The notes: generated by a model not told the origin, from the letters alone. Shown: positions 51,529 to 60,152, counted from the first letter of the stretch. The stretch is DNA of 64,000 nucleotides from Streptosporangium becharense (GCF_014204985.1 NZ_JACHMP010000001.1:3472001-3536000), one strand, 5' to 3'. Numbers and translations are program-made.

Positions 51529-52080
51529 ATGGCAACGATCGGGGGGTCGGCGCCCGTGGCGGCTCTCATCGAGACCGCGCTGCGCGACCGGGACCAGGAC
51601 GGCGTGATCCGCTGGCAGGCGATCGAGGAGCTGCAACGCAGAGGCGACCTGGAGACCTTCGACGCGGCCAGGCGCCTGTGCGCGGGCGAGACACCGGCCG
51701 AGCGCATGCTCGGAGTCGACATCCTGGGCCGGCTCGGTTTCGCCGACCGGAGCCTGCCGGTGCTGCGTGCCCTGGCCGCCCGCGAGGACGACTGCCTGGT
51801 GCTCTACTCGGTGCTGATCGCCTTCGGGCACCTGAGGGACCGCCGCGCGCTGCCGTCGGTGATCACCCTGGCCGAGCATCCCGATCCGGGGGTGCGGTAC
51901 GGCGCGGCGTACGCGTTGCCCAACATCATGGGAAGTCCGCCCGACCCGACCGGGCTGGCCGCCCTGCGGCGGCTGATCCACGATCCGGACGACGACGTGG
52001 CCGACTGGGCGTGTCTCGGGCTCGCCCTGTCAACGGGACGCGAGGTTGAGGACGTCCGGCGGAAGATCCTCGACCCGTGA
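51529..52080 (+). CDS. HEAT-repeat protein
   Basis: About 183 residues from ATG 51529. Repeating helix pairs: VAALIETALRDRDQDGVIRWQAIEELQRRGDLETFDAARRLCAGETPAERMLGVDILGRLGFADRSLPVLRALAAREDDCLVLYSVLIAFGHLRDRRALPSVITLAEHPDPGVRYGAAYALPNI and DPDDDVADWACLGLAL, the HEAT pattern. It lacks the Glu/Tyr pairs of PBS lyases and is probably a protein-contact scaffold. Its last 51 bp overlap, antisense, the end of the NUDIX gene, an unusually long convergent overlap. It is divergent from marP. Confidence 0.8.
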   Translation: MATIGGSAPVAALIETALRDRDQDGVIRWQAIEELQRRGDLETFDAARRLCAGETPAERMLGVDILGRLGFADRSLPVLRALAAREDDCLVLYSVLIAFGHLRDRRALPSVITLAEHPDPGVRYGAAYALPNIMGSPPDPTGLAALRRLIHDPDDDVADWACLGLALSTGREVEDVRRKILDP

Positions 52081-52671
52081 GTGGTCCCAGGGAAGCGCGA
52101 ACCCCGAGCCGGCGAGCACCCCGTCGAGCACTCCCGCGGTGAACCCCCACACCAGCAGCCCGCGCACCCGGAACGCCGGCCCGCAGTGACCGCCGGGGTG
52201 GCGGAGCCTGAGCCGGTTGGCCGGGTCGACGAGCTCCCGGATGGGGACCCGCTCCACCGACTCCACCTCGTCGGGGGAGGCCGCGTGCACCACGCAGGGC
52301 GTGTGCCACCAGGCGAGTACCGGGGTCACCCGGTTGTCGCTGCGGCTGACGTACAGCTCGGGCATGGTCCCGACCACGTGGACACCGGCCGGGTCGAGAC
52401 CGGTCTCCTCCTCCGCCTCACGCAGCGCCGCGGCGACCGGGCCGCCGTCGTCGGGGTCGACCCCGCCGCCGGGGAAGGCCGGCTGGCCCGCGTGCGTGCG
52501 TCCGCGGGAACTGCGCTGGATGAGCAGCACGTCGGGCCCGAACGGCCCCTCCCCGAACAACAGCAGCACCGCGGCCGGTCGCCCGCCCGACGCCGGTGGA
52601 CGCAGCAACGGGGGAACCTGCATCCGCGCGACCCGCTCCGCCAGCGTCTCCAGCCACCCAGGGACTTCCAC
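52030..52671 (-). CDS. NUDIX hydrolase, CoA-pyrophosphatase-like
   Basis: About 213 residues from GTG 52671, seven bases after GGAGG; the earlier GTG 52677 is too close to it. The NUDIX box is PGGGVDPDDGGPVAAALREAEEETGLD: the usual first Glu is Gly but REAEEETG is intact. RSSRGRTHAGQPAFPGG and the WYVHTPCVV-type region resemble the NudL/CoA-pyrophosphatase group. It would hydrolyse CoA or a nucleoside diphosphate derivative in the cytosol. The counterpart is Rv3672c. It follows nth by 86 bp, so the thioredoxin-like gene (Rv3673c) seen there in mycobacteria is absent. Confidence 0.87.
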   Translation of the reverse strand: MEVPGWLETLAERVARMQVPPLLRPPASGGRPAAVLLLFGEGPFGPDVLLIQRSSRGRTHAGQPAFPGGGVDPDDGGPVAAALREAEEETGLDPAGVHVVGTMPELYVSRSDNRVTPVLAWWHTPCVVHAASPDEVESVERVPIRELVDPANRLRLRHPGGHCGPAFRVRGLLVWGFTAGVLDGVLAGSGFALPWDHSRVEDLPPDVLNLASR

Positions 52672-52757
52672 GGGCACACCTCCGGTCTTCTGCAACACGC
52701 CGTCCCGCCACCCGCTTCCCGGTCTCGGCCGGCGGAAGGCGGGAAACCCGCGAGCGG

Positions 52758-53477
52758 TCACGAGAAGGGGCCGGGACGCACCAGTCTGGCGGCCTCCACC
52801 GGGTCGGCGGGGCCGATCCCGTACGAGGGGCAGAGCGTCGTGAGCGGGCAGGCGCCGCAGGCTGGCCTGCGGGCGTGGCAGACGCGGCGGCCGTGCCAGA
52901 TCAGGTGGTGGGACGTCATCGTCCAGTCGCGCCTGGGGATGAGTCCGGCGACGACCTGCTCGATTTTCACCGGATCGGTCTCCGCGGTCCAGCCGAACCG
53001 CCGGACGAGCCGCTGGAAGTGGGTGTCGACGGTCAGCCCCGGCGTGCCGAAAGCGTTGCCCAACACGACGTTGGCCGTCTTCCTGCCGACGCTCGGCAGC
53101 GTCACCAGGTCCTCCAGCCGGCCCGGGACCTCGCCGCCGAAGCGTTCGCACAGGACCTGGGCCATCCCGATGATGCCGGCGGCCTTGGCCCGGAAGAACC
53201 CGGTGGGCCGGATGATCTCCTCCAGCTCGGCCCGGTCGGCCGCGGCGTAGTCTTCCGCCGCCGGGTACCTGGCGAAGAGGCGGGGTGTGACGGTGTTGAC
53301 CCTCTTGTCGGTGCACTGCGCGGACAGGATCGTCGCGACCAGCAACTCCAGCGGATTGCCGAAGTCGAGCTCGCAGTGCGCGTCGGGGTAGGTTTCCGCC
53401 AGAATTCGGGCCATCCGCCGAGCTCGGCGGACCAAGGCGAGCCGGGACTCCCCGGATGGACTGGCGTTGCGGAGCAC
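52758..53477 (-). CDS. nth: Endonuclease III
   Basis: 239 residues. Helix-hairpin-helix [13 protein letters not shown] contains the catalytic Lys, and [12 protein letters not shown] has the catalytic Asp. The [4Fe-4S] ligands C-x6-C-x2-C-x5-C are in [34 protein letters not shown] is the typical N-terminal block. It removes oxidised pyrimidines and cuts the DNA backbone (base excision repair). It is divergent from crp, with an 87-bp control region, as in mycobacteria. Confidence 0.97.
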   Translation of the reverse strand: MLRNASPSGESRLALVRRARRMARILAETYPDAHCELDFGNPLELLVATILSAQCTDKRVNTVTPRLFARYPAAEDYAAADRAELEEIIRPTGFFRAKAAGIIGMAQVLCERFGGEVPGRLEDLVTLPSVGRKTANVVLGNAFGTPGLTVDTHFQRLVRRFGWTAETDPVKIEQVVAGLIPRRDWTMTSHHLIWHGRRVCHARRPACGACPLTTLCPSYGIGPADPVEAARLVRPGPFS

Positions 53478-53516
53478 CCCGACAGCCTACGCTCAAGGGC
53501 CGCCGGAGAGTCGTGC

Positions 53517-53532
53517 GGTGGAATGGGTCACA
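53517..53532. promoter_or_regulatory. CRP-like site upstream of crp
   Basis: GGTGG-N6-TCACA at 53517-53532 matches the right half of the CRP consensus TGTGA-N6-TCACA exactly and the left half in three of five positions. It lies 33 bp before the crp start and 40 bp before nth, so it could serve autoregulation. Weak evidence. Confidence 0.35.
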
Positions 53533-53564
53533 ATTACTGCGTGAGCCGTGAAACAGGAGGCACC

Positions 53565-54245
53565 GTGAACACCGACGACGTGCTGGGCAAAGCCCCTCTG
53601 TTCGCCGCGCTCGACCGTGAGGGCGCCGCCGCGCTGCGCACGAGCGTCTCCGAGGTGGAACTGTCCAAGGGGCAGACCCTCTTCAGCGAGAACGAGACCG
53701 GCGACCGCCTCTACGTGGTGCTCGAAGGGAAGATCAAGCTTTCCCGCACCGCGCCCGACGGCCGGGAGAACCTGCTCAGCGTGCTCGGCCCCGGCGAGAT
53801 GTTCGGCGAGTTGTCCCTGTTCGACCCTCGTCCGCGTACGGCGTCCGCCACCGCGCTGACGGACGTCCGCCTGGCCGGCCTCGGTCACGACGACCTGCGT
53901 CCCTGGCTGACCGGCCGCCCCGAGGTGGCCCTGCACCTGCTCCGAGCCCTGGCCCAGCGGCTCCGCCGGACCAACGACGTACTGGCCGACCTGGTCTTCA
54001 CCGACGTGCCCGGCCGGGTGGCCAAGGCCCTGCTCGACCTGGCCGACCGCTTCGGACAGAAGGTCGACGACGGCGTCCGCGTCCACCACGACCTCACCCA
54101 GGAGGAGCTGGCCCAGCTGGTCGGCGCCTCGCGCGAGACCGTGAACAAGGCGCTGGCCGACTTCGCCCAGCGCGGCTGGCTGCGCATCGAGGCCAAGGCC
54201 GTGGTCATCATGGATATGGACCGCCTGCACAACCGTTCGCGCTGA
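53565..54245 (+). CDS. crp: Crp-family transcriptional regulator (cAMP receptor protein)
   Basis: 226 residues from GTG 53565, five bases after AGGAGG. A cNMP-binding barrel (TLFSENETGDRLYVVLEGKIKLSRTAPDGRENLLSVLGPGEMFGELSLFDPRPRTASATALTDV, with the GELSLFD-x2-PRTASA phosphate-binding cassette) is followed by a Crp helix-turn-helix (LTQEELAQLVGASRETVNKALADFAQRGWLRIEAKAVVIMD). It matches Rv3676 and Streptomyces Crp in length and position. It binds cAMP and controls many genes of central metabolism and development. Confidence 0.96.
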   Translation: MNTDDVLGKAPLFAALDREGAAALRTSVSEVELSKGQTLFSENETGDRLYVVLEGKIKLSRTAPDGRENLLSVLGPGEMFGELSLFDPRPRTASATALTDVRLAGLGHDDLRPWLTGRPEVALHLLRALAQRLRRTNDVLADLVFTDVPGRVAKALLDLADRFGQKVDDGVRVHHDLTQEELAQLVGASRETVNKALADFAQRGWLRIEAKAVVIMDMDRLHNRSR

Positions 54246-54313
54246 CCGTGTCGCCGGCCGCCCCGCCCGGGTGGCTCCGGCGCGTGGGAGGGACGGGCCT
54301 GTCATGGGCCATG

Positions 54314-54339
54314 CCGCCCGTCCCGCACGGGACGGGCGG
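54314..54339. terminator. Bidirectional terminator between crp and the metallo-beta-lactamase gene
   Basis: CCGCCCGTCCC / GGGACGGGCGG, a perfect 11-bp stem with loop GCAC, in the middle of the convergent gap 54246-54392. Confidence 0.75.
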
Positions 54340-54392
54340 TCTCGGAGCCGGGGCTTCGGCCGGGGACGGTCGCGGAGCCGGAGCGGGCGGTG

Positions 54393-55184
54393 TCAGAGCC
54401 CGTCCAGGTAGGCGAGCTGCGCGCGCACCGACATCTCGGCGGCGGACCAGAGCGACTCGTCCACGTCCGCGTAGACGATCTCGACGATCTGCCGGGGTGT
54501 GACCGCCCCCCGTTCCCGTGCCGCCCGGATCTGGTCCAGCCGCCGCCGTCGGTGCGCGACGTAGCCGTCGAGCGCTCCGATCGGGTTGGGCAGCACGGGG
54601 CCGTGACCCGGCAGCAACGCCTCCGCGCCGACCTGCTCGACCCTGGCCCGGAGCAGGTCCAGGGAGCGCAGGTAGTCGGCCAGGTCACCGTCCGGGGCGA
54701 TCACCGTGGTGCCCCGGCCGAGGACGGTGTCGCCGGTGAGGATCGCCCGGTCCTGCGGCAGCCAGAAGCAGAGCGAGTCGAACGAGTGGCCGGGCGTGCC
54801 GACCACGTGCAGTTCCACGTCTCCGGCCACGAGCACGTCCCCGTCGCCGAGCCCCTCCTCGCCCAGGCGGTGCGCCGGGTCCAGGGCCCGTACCGGCGCG
54901 CCTACCAGGGCGGCGAAGGCGGCGGCACCGCCGCTGTGGTCGTGGTGCCCGTGGGTGAGCAGGATCGCGACGACCCGGCGGCCCTCCAGATGGGCGGCGA
55001 CCCTGGCGAGGTGCCCCTCGTCGTCCGGCCCCGGGTCGACGACCAGTGTCTCCTCCCCGTCGCCGATCACCCACGTGTTGGTGCCGTCCAGGGTCATCTC
55101 GGACGGGTTGGGGGCGAGGAGGTTCAGCGCGTGCTCGGTACCCGCCCCGTCGGGCCCGGTGAGGGGGATCCGCAGCCCGCTCAC
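54393..55184 (-). CDS. Metallo-beta-lactamase-fold hydrolase (LACTB2/glyoxalase II-like)
   Basis: 263 residues from GTG 55184, overlapping the NUDIX stop by 4 bp. Metal ligands: ILLTHGHHDHSGG, VVGTPGHSFDSLCFWLPQDRAILTGDTVLG, LLPGHGPVLPNPIGALDGYVAHRRRRLDQI; NTWVIG near the N-terminus is typical. It hydrolyses a thioester, phosphodiester or RNA-like substrate using two zinc ions; which one is not clear. The counterpart is Rv3677c in the same order (crp - this gene - NUDIX - RidA). Confidence 0.93.
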   Translation of the reverse strand: MSGLRIPLTGPDGAGTEHALNLLAPNPSEMTLDGTNTWVIGDGEETLVVDPGPDDEGHLARVAAHLEGRRVVAILLTHGHHDHSGGAAAFAALVGAPVRALDPAHRLGEEGLGDGDVLVAGDVELHVVGTPGHSFDSLCFWLPQDRAILTGDTVLGRGTTVIAPDGDLADYLRSLDLLRARVEQVGAEALLPGHGPVLPNPIGALDGYVAHRRRRLDQIRAARERGAVTPRQIVEIVYADVDESLWSAAEMSVRAQLAYLDGL

Positions 55185-56017
55185 ACGCCACCGAACCGGT
55201 AGCCGTCGTCGAGCACGATCCGCATCTCCCCGTCCACCTCGGCGATCCTCGGCATGAACGTCACGATCTCACGTTCGGTCGCGAGCACGTCGGCGACCTT
55301 CTCGTACGCGGCCAGCTCGCCGAGCGTGCGGTGGGTCGGCGGCATCAGGAAGATCTGGCCCTCCGCCGCGCGGGTGATCACGTCGGCGGGCCGTGCCCAG
55401 AGGACCTCGTCGGCCTCGCCGCCGACGTCACGGGTGCGCTGACCGGACGGGAGGGCCGCGACGAAGAACCGGGTGTCGAAGCGGCGGCTCTCGACCTCGG
55501 GGGTGATCCAGTGTGCCCAGGGCCGCAGCAGGTCGGAGCGGAGGACCAGGCCGCGCCTGCCGAGGAAGTCGGCGAAGGACAGGGTCCGGTCGATCAGCGC
55601 GAGCCGGTCGGCCTCCCAGTCGTCCCCGGTGGTGTCGGCCACGACGGATCCGGTGGGGGTTCCGGCGAGGAGCACGCCCGACTCCTCGAACGTCTCCCGC
55701 ACGGCCGCGCACACCAGGCCCCGGGCGGTCCGCTCGTCGGCGCGGAAGACCTCACCCCAGGCCGCGGGGGACGGCCCCGACCAGGCGATCGCCTGGTCGG
55801 CGTCACGCGGGTCGAGCGACCCGCCGGGGAAGACGTAGGCCCCCGCCGCGAAGGCCATGCTCGCCTTGCGGCGCAGCAGGTAGACCTCCACGGCGCCGGA
55901 GCCCTCGCGCAGGAGGGCCACCGTCGCGGCGTCCCTGGCCGGGACGGGTTTCACCTGCCCGGCCAGGATGCCGCGTGCATGCTCGCCCAGCTCACCGGGA
56001 AGCGGGATACCGCCCAT
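55181..56017 (-). CDS. NUDIX hydrolase (NUDT19-like)
   Basis: About 278 residues from ATG 56017, six bases after GGAGG; a longer start adds seven residues. NUDIX box region: AAGAYVFPGGSLDPRDAD, then AAVRETFEESGVLLAG, giving REtFEES with a long insert between the Gly and Glu parts, as in the NUDT19/RP2p group of CoA-type hydrolases. The C-terminal part (APRS-like MPPTHRTLGELAAYEKVADVLA) is a family feature. Substrate unknown; CoA esters are possible. It is coupled to the metallo-beta-lactamase gene. Confidence 0.85.
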   Translation of the reverse strand: MGGIPLPGELGEHARGILAGQVKPVPARDAATVALLREGSGAVEVYLLRRKASMAFAAGAYVFPGGSLDPRDADQAIAWSGPSPAAWGEVFRADERTARGLVCAAVRETFEESGVLLAGTPTGSVVADTTGDDWEADRLALIDRTLSFADFLGRRGLVLRSDLLRPWAHWITPEVESRRFDTRFFVAALPSGQRTRDVGGEADEVLWARPADVITRAAEGQIFLMPPTHRTLGELAAYEKVADVLATEREIVTFMPRIAEVDGEMRIVLDDGYRFGGV

Positions 56018-56218
56018 TCCGACCCTCCACCAGAACATCGCTCGGTTGCAGGTCCATCATGTGGCACGGCTCCGTCCCGGACAATCGCCGGGGTTCCGGC
56101 GTCCTGTTCCCATCTCCGGCCGCCGCACACCGACCGTCGCCGCACACCGGCGCCGGGAACGCCGACCGCCGACGCGCACCGGCGGCCGGTGTCCTCAGGC
56201 GTCGGCGCACCTCGGACG

Positions 56219-56677
56219 TCAGCGCACCTCGGCGATCAGCTCGACCTCGACGGGCGCGTCCAGCGGAAGGACGGTGACGCCGACGGCGCTGCGGGCGTGC
56301 CTGCCCTGCTCGCCGAAGACCTCCGCGAGCAGTTCGCTCGCTCCGTTGACCACCTGCGGCTGACCGGTGAAGTCGGCGGAACTGGCCACGAAACCGACGA
56401 CCTTGACGATCCGCACGATGTTCGACAGCCCGCCGGCCGCCGACGCGACCGCGGCGAGGGCGTTGAGCGCGCAGATCCTCGCGAGCCCCTGAGCCTCCTC
56501 CGCGCTCACCTCCGCACCGACCTTGCCGGTGACCAGGAGCTTGCCGTCCACCATCGGGAGCTGACCCGAGGTGTAGACGTGGTCACCGGTGCGAACCGCC
56601 GGCACGTACGCCGCCAGCGGCGGCACGACCTGCGGCAGGGTCAGACCGAGCTCGGCCAGCCTCTCCTCGGCCGTCAC
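56219..56677 (-). CDS. RidA/YjgF-family protein
   Basis: About 152 residues from GTG 56677. The RidA core is visible: YVPAVRTGDHVYTSGQLPMVDGKLLVTGKVGAEVSAEEAQGLARICALNALAAVASAAGGLSNIVRIVKVVGFVASSADFTGQPQVVNGASELLAEVFGEQGRHARSAVGVTVLPLDAPVEVELIAEV. RidA hydrolyses reactive enamine/imine intermediates of amino acid metabolism; the conserved Arg in HARSAVGV is present. It starts 4 bp inside the end of the DUF4177 gene. The counterpart is Rv3678c. Confidence 0.92.
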   Translation of the reverse strand: MTAEERLAELGLTLPQVVPPLAAYVPAVRTGDHVYTSGQLPMVDGKLLVTGKVGAEVSAEEAQGLARICALNALAAVASAAGGLSNIVRIVKVVGFVASSADFTGQPQVVNGASELLAEVFGEQGRHARSAVGVTVLPLDAPVEVELIAEVR

Positions 56678-56829
56678 TGCGTGGGCCGCTTCAGGTAGGC
56701 GACCAGTTGCTCGGGGTTGGGCCCCGGCACGACCTGGACGAGCTCCCAGCCGTCCTGGCCCCAGTTGTCGAGGATCTGCTTGGTCGCGTGAACCAGCAGC
56801 GGCACCGTCGCGTACTCCCATTTCGTCAT
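56674..56829 (-). CDS. DUF4177 small protein
   Basis: 51 residues from ATG 56829: MTKWEYATVPLLVHATKQIL, DNWGQDGWELVQVVPGP, NPEQLVAYLKRPTQ. The pattern KWEYxxV...LDxWGxDGWELVQVVPGP is that of the DUF4177/Rv3678A family. The TGA overlaps the GTG of the RidA gene (GTGA), so they are translated together. Function unknown. The gene is easily missed because of its size. Confidence 0.88.
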   Translation of the reverse strand: MTKWEYATVPLLVHATKQILDNWGQDGWELVQVVPGPNPEQLVAYLKRPTQ

Positions 56830-57307
56830 GCGGGACACATTAGCGAGACCCCGCCCGCCGGGCGGTCCCCGAGGGCCTCCCCACGCCCGCCGCCGGTCCG
56901 CGGCCAGGCTCGCGACGCCGGGACGGAACCGCGCCGGCTCCCCACGAGCAGGGTCGGCGCCCTATGAGAGCCCTGTGAGAATCGGCATATTTACTTTCCG
57001 CACCCCATCGATTAGGGCCGCGGCCGGCGGCGTCCCGTCCGGCCGCCCCTTCGGCCGGCCCCCGGCCCGGGTACGGCACGGCCGCGGGGCGACGGACCGG
57101 ACATAAGGCGCTGACCAGCGCGGTTCTCGGGCATGGGGTACCCGCAGCGGTGAGCGGGCGTGCGCCTCCCGCGCGGCGGACGGCCGCCGCGGCGCAACGG
57201 ACCCGGCTCCGGCGGGTCACGGAACCCCCGTCGTGGGGGTCGCCGCGGGGGGTTCACGGTCAAGGGTCCGGAGAGTCGTCAAGTAACCGTTGGGTAGCCT
57301 TCGAAAC
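56830..57307. other. 478-bp divergent control region of DUF4177-ridA and the ArsA-like pair
   Basis: No gene is seen. Around 56960-57015 the sequence is less GC-rich (CGGCATATTTACTTTCCG) and may hold promoter elements for either direction. The rest is GC-rich with no clear repeats. The ArsA-like GTG at 57308 has no good Shine-Dalgarno. Confidence 0.45.
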
Positions 57308-58312
57308 GTGAAAGCTCGCGACACCGACTGGGACGGCGTACGCCTTCACGTCGTCACCGGCAAGGGCGGCACCGGCAAGACCACGGTGGCCGCCGCACTC
57401 GCCCTCGCCCTCGCCGCGGGCGGCCGGAAGGTCCTTCTCGTCGAGGTCGAGGGGCGGCAGGGGGTCGCCCAGGTCTTCGACCTGCCGCCGCTGCCGTACG
57501 AGGAGCGCAAGATCGCCGTCGCGCCCGGCGGCGGGGACGTCTACGCGCTCGCCGTCGACCCCGAGGAGGCCATGCTCGAATATCTGGAGATGTTCTACGG
57601 CATGCGCCGGGCCGGCAAGGCGCTCACCAAGATGGGCGTCGTCGACTTCGCCACCACCATCGCGCCGGGCTTTCGCGACGTCCTGGTCACCGGCAAGACG
57701 AGCGAGGCCGTCCGGCGCAAGGGCAAGGACGGCCGAAGGGTGTACGACGCGGTCGTGCTCGACGCTCCGCCGACCGGCCGGATCACGCGTTTCCTCAACG
57801 TCACCAACGAGGTCGCCGGGCTGGCCAGGGTCGGTCCGATCAAGAACCACGCCGACCTGGTGAACGGCGTCGTGTCCTCTCCCGAGACCGCGGTGCACTT
57901 CGTCACGCTCCTGGAGGAAATGCCGGTCCAGGAGACCCTCGACGGCCTGCAGGAGCTGCGCGAGGCGGGGCTGCCGCCGGGCGGGATCTTCACCAACATG
58001 GTCCGTGAGTCGCGGCTTCCCGCGTCGGTTCTGGACGCCGCCGCCGAGGACCGCTTCGACCCGTCCGAGCTGATACTCGGCCTGAAGGTCGCCGGGCTCA
58101 CCGACGGGGGCCCGGCCGCGGTCAGCGTGGCCGAGGCGTTGACCGAGGAGATCGCCGAGCACGCCCGCCGCGGCGAGCTGGAGCGTCGCGAGAGGGCGAC
58201 GCTGAACACCTCCGGCCGTCCCCGCTACGAGCTGCCGTTGCTGGCCGACGGGGTGGACCTGTCCGGGTTGTACGAGCTGGCAGAATCGATCCGCACCCAG
58301 GGAGCAGCGTGA
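57308..58312 (+). CDS. ArsA-like P-loop ATPase, first subunit
   Basis: About 334 residues from GTG 57308 (TTG 57290 also possible). Deviant Walker A HVVTGKGGTGKTTVAAALALALA contains the signature Lys (KGGTGKT). YDAVVLDAPPTGRITRFLNV is the switch II region. It belongs to the ArsA/Get3 group but lacks the arsenic-binding Cys set; the mycobacterial homologue Rv3679 forms a complex with Rv3680 and affects lipid or cell-wall precursors. It overlaps the next gene by 4 bp (GTGA). Confidence 0.9.
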   Translation: MKARDTDWDGVRLHVVTGKGGTGKTTVAAALALALAAGGRKVLLVEVEGRQGVAQVFDLPPLPYEERKIAVAPGGGDVYALAVDPEEAMLEYLEMFYGMRRAGKALTKMGVVDFATTIAPGFRDVLVTGKTSEAVRRKGKDGRRVYDAVVLDAPPTGRITRFLNVTNEVAGLARVGPIKNHADLVNGVVSSPETAVHFVTLLEEMPVQETLDGLQELREAGLPPGGIFTNMVRESRLPASVLDAAAEDRFDPSELILGLKVAGLTDGGPAAVSVAEALTEEIAEHARRGELERRERATLNTSGRPRYELPLLADGVDLSGLYELAESIRTQGAA

Positions 58313-59436
58313 AGACCCCGCCGGTCCTCGACCTCGACGCGATCATCGATGACCCGGGCACCCGGATCATCGTCTGCTGCGGCTCCGGCGGCGTCGGCAA
58401 GACCACCACCGCCGCGGCGTTGGGCCTGCGCGCGGCCGAGCGCGGGCGCTCCGCCGTGGTGCTCACCGTCGATCCGGCCCGGCGCCTGGCCCAGTCGATG
58501 GGGCTGACCGAGCTCGACAACGTCCCCCGGCCGGTCACGGGCGTGTCGGGCGAGGGCCATCTGCACGCCATGATGCTCGACATGAAGCGGACCTTCGACG
58601 AGATCATCGAAGCGCACGCCGATCCCGAGCGGGCCCGCCAGATCCTGACGAACCCCTTCTACCAGTCCCTGTCGTCGAGCTTCTCCGGCACGCAGGAGTA
58701 CATGGCGATGGAGAAGCTCGGCCAGCTCCGCCGGTCGGGCGAATGGGATCTGATCATCGTCGACACCCCGCCGTCCCGCTCGGCACTCGACTTCCTCGAC
58801 GCGCCCGAACGGCTCGGCCGCTTCCTCGACGGCCGGCTCATCCGGCTGCTCATGGCCCCGGCCAAGGCTGGAGGACGGAGCGCGTTCAAGCTGCTCAACG
58901 CGGGTTTCGGTATCGTCGCCGGGGCGTTGACCAAGCTGCTGGGGGCCCAGGTGCTCAAGGACCTGCAGACGTTCGTCTCCGCGCTGGACGCGGTCTTCGG
59001 CGGGTTCAGGGCCCGCGCCGAGCAGACCTACCAGCTCCTGCAGGCACCCGGAACCGCGTTCGTCGTCGTGGCCTCGCCCGAGCGCGACGCGATGCGTGAG
59101 GCGTCCTACTTCGTGGAGCGGCTCGCCGAGGAGCGCATGCCGCTGGCCGGGCTCGTGGTCAACCGGGTGCACCACTCACCCGCGGCCGCGCTGTCGGCGG
59201 CCCGCAGCGCCGCCGCGGCGGAGGACCTGGACTCACGCGGCGAGCACGAGCTGACCTCGGCCGTGCTGCGGCTGCACGCCGACCGCATGCACCTGGTCGC
59301 CCGCGAGCAGCGCGAGCAGGAGCACTTCTTCTCCGCCCACCCCACGGTGCCCGTCGCCCGGGTCACCGCCATGTCGGAGGACGTGCACGACCTGGACGGG
59401 CTGCGCGAGGTCGGCCGCCTCCTGGCCGCCCAGTGA
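58309..59436 (+). CDS. ArsA-like P-loop ATPase, second subunit
   Basis: 375 residues. The P-loop IIVCCGSGGVGKTTTAAALGLRAAE has Ser where the signature Lys of the KGGVGKT class would be. DTPPSRSALDFLD is the switch II region. A middle helical part (RFLDGRLIRLLMAPAKAGGRSAFKLL) could bind a hydrophobic client as in Get3. It is translated with the first subunit and probably forms a heterodimer, as Rv3679-Rv3680 do. In mycobacteria they are linked to whiB4, which is convergent here too. Confidence 0.9.
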   Translation: MKTPPVLDLDAIIDDPGTRIIVCCGSGGVGKTTTAAALGLRAAERGRSAVVLTVDPARRLAQSMGLTELDNVPRPVTGVSGEGHLHAMMLDMKRTFDEIIEAHADPERARQILTNPFYQSLSSSFSGTQEYMAMEKLGQLRRSGEWDLIIVDTPPSRSALDFLDAPERLGRFLDGRLIRLLMAPAKAGGRSAFKLLNAGFGIVAGALTKLLGAQVLKDLQTFVSALDAVFGGFRARAEQTYQLLQAPGTAFVVVASPERDAMREASYFVERLAEERMPLAGLVVNRVHHSPAAALSAARSAAAAEDLDSRGEHELTSAVLRLHADRMHLVAREQREQEHFFSAHPTVPVARVTAMSEDVHDLDGLREVGRLLAAQ

Positions 59437-59540
59437 CGACCGGCGCGTTCCGGCCCGCCGAACCCGCCGGACACGCTGCCCGGCGTCGGATGGGCGGCAC
59501 GCGCCGGCCACGGTTCACCGGGCACGGCATCGGCTCCTGA

Positions 59541-59583
59541 CACATGTGTACGGCCGGCGCCCGGCGCCGGCCGTACACGTGTG
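59541..59583. terminator. Long palindromic terminator between ArsA-like and wblA genes
   Basis: Arms of 21 bp: CACATGTGTACGGCCGGCGCC (59541-59561) and GGCGCCGGCCGTACACGTGTG (59563-59583), with one mismatch and a single central base. It ends 7 bp before the wblA stop, so it could serve both convergent genes. Confidence 0.75.
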
Positions 59584-59590
59584 CGCGAAC

Positions 59591-59887
59591 TCAGCCGGCG
59601 ATCAGCTCGTTGGTCCGCTCGTATTCCTCTTTGGCCATCTCCAGCAGTTCCCGCCAGGAGTCGACGTCAGGTCGCCGGCGCAGCAGCGCTCGGCGTTCGC
59701 GCTCGGTCATCCCGCCCCACACCCCGAACTCGATGCGGTTGTCCAGCGCATCGGCGAGGCACTCGGTCCGGACCGGGCATCCTCGGCAGATCAGCTTTGC
59801 TCGGTTCTGGGCAGCGCCCTGAACGAACAACGCGTCAGGATCCGCACCCTTACAGGCCGCACGGGAGGTCCAATCCGTGATCCACAT
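59591..59887 (-). CDS. wblA: WblA/WhiB4-type iron-sulfur regulator
   Basis: 98 residues. Four Cys ligands for a [4Fe-4S] cluster: C12, C34, C37 and C43 in AACKGADPDALF and LICRGCPVRTEC, followed by FGVWGGMTERERRALLRRRP, the Gly-Trp turn and basic DNA-binding region. It belongs to the WhiB4/WblA branch, in which M. tuberculosis WhiB4 (Rv3681c) senses oxidation and Streptomyces WblA represses secondary metabolism. It is divergent from a PBP gene, as in both genera. An IR GAACGT-N10-ACGTTC lies in the shared promoter at 59975-59996. Confidence 0.95.
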   Translation of the reverse strand: MWITDWTSRAACKGADPDALFVQGAAQNRAKLICRGCPVRTECLADALDNRIEFGVWGGMTERERRALLRRRPDVDSWRELLEMAKEEYERTNELIAG

Positions 59888-60152
59888 TCGACCCCACTCC
59901 CCTTAGGTGGTCAGTCGTGACTTGGGCCGACGGGCGCGGGCGTCGGGCCTCGGTATTCAATTGCTGCAGAAAGAGAACGTACGCAATCAGACGTTCGGGC
60001 CGACAGACCCCGGCGGGACCAAATTCTCACATGGTCATCCACGGCCATCTGGCCGGGAATGACTAGTCACCCCGTCCCTGCGCAGGGGACCGTCACGGCA
60101 AAATGGTGGTCCGTGACCGTTTGGGTCACCCGCCCGACGTACCCTTGGATTT
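59888..60152. promoter_or_regulatory. Divergent wblA/ponA control region with three palindromes
   Basis: GAACGT-N10-ACGTTC at 59975-59996; CGGCCA-TC-TGGCCG at 60042-60055; and the perfect TGACTAGTCA at 60060-60069. They lie between the wblA and PBP starts and are candidate operators, one perhaps for autoregulation of WblA. No promoter hexamers are certain. Confidence 0.5.
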
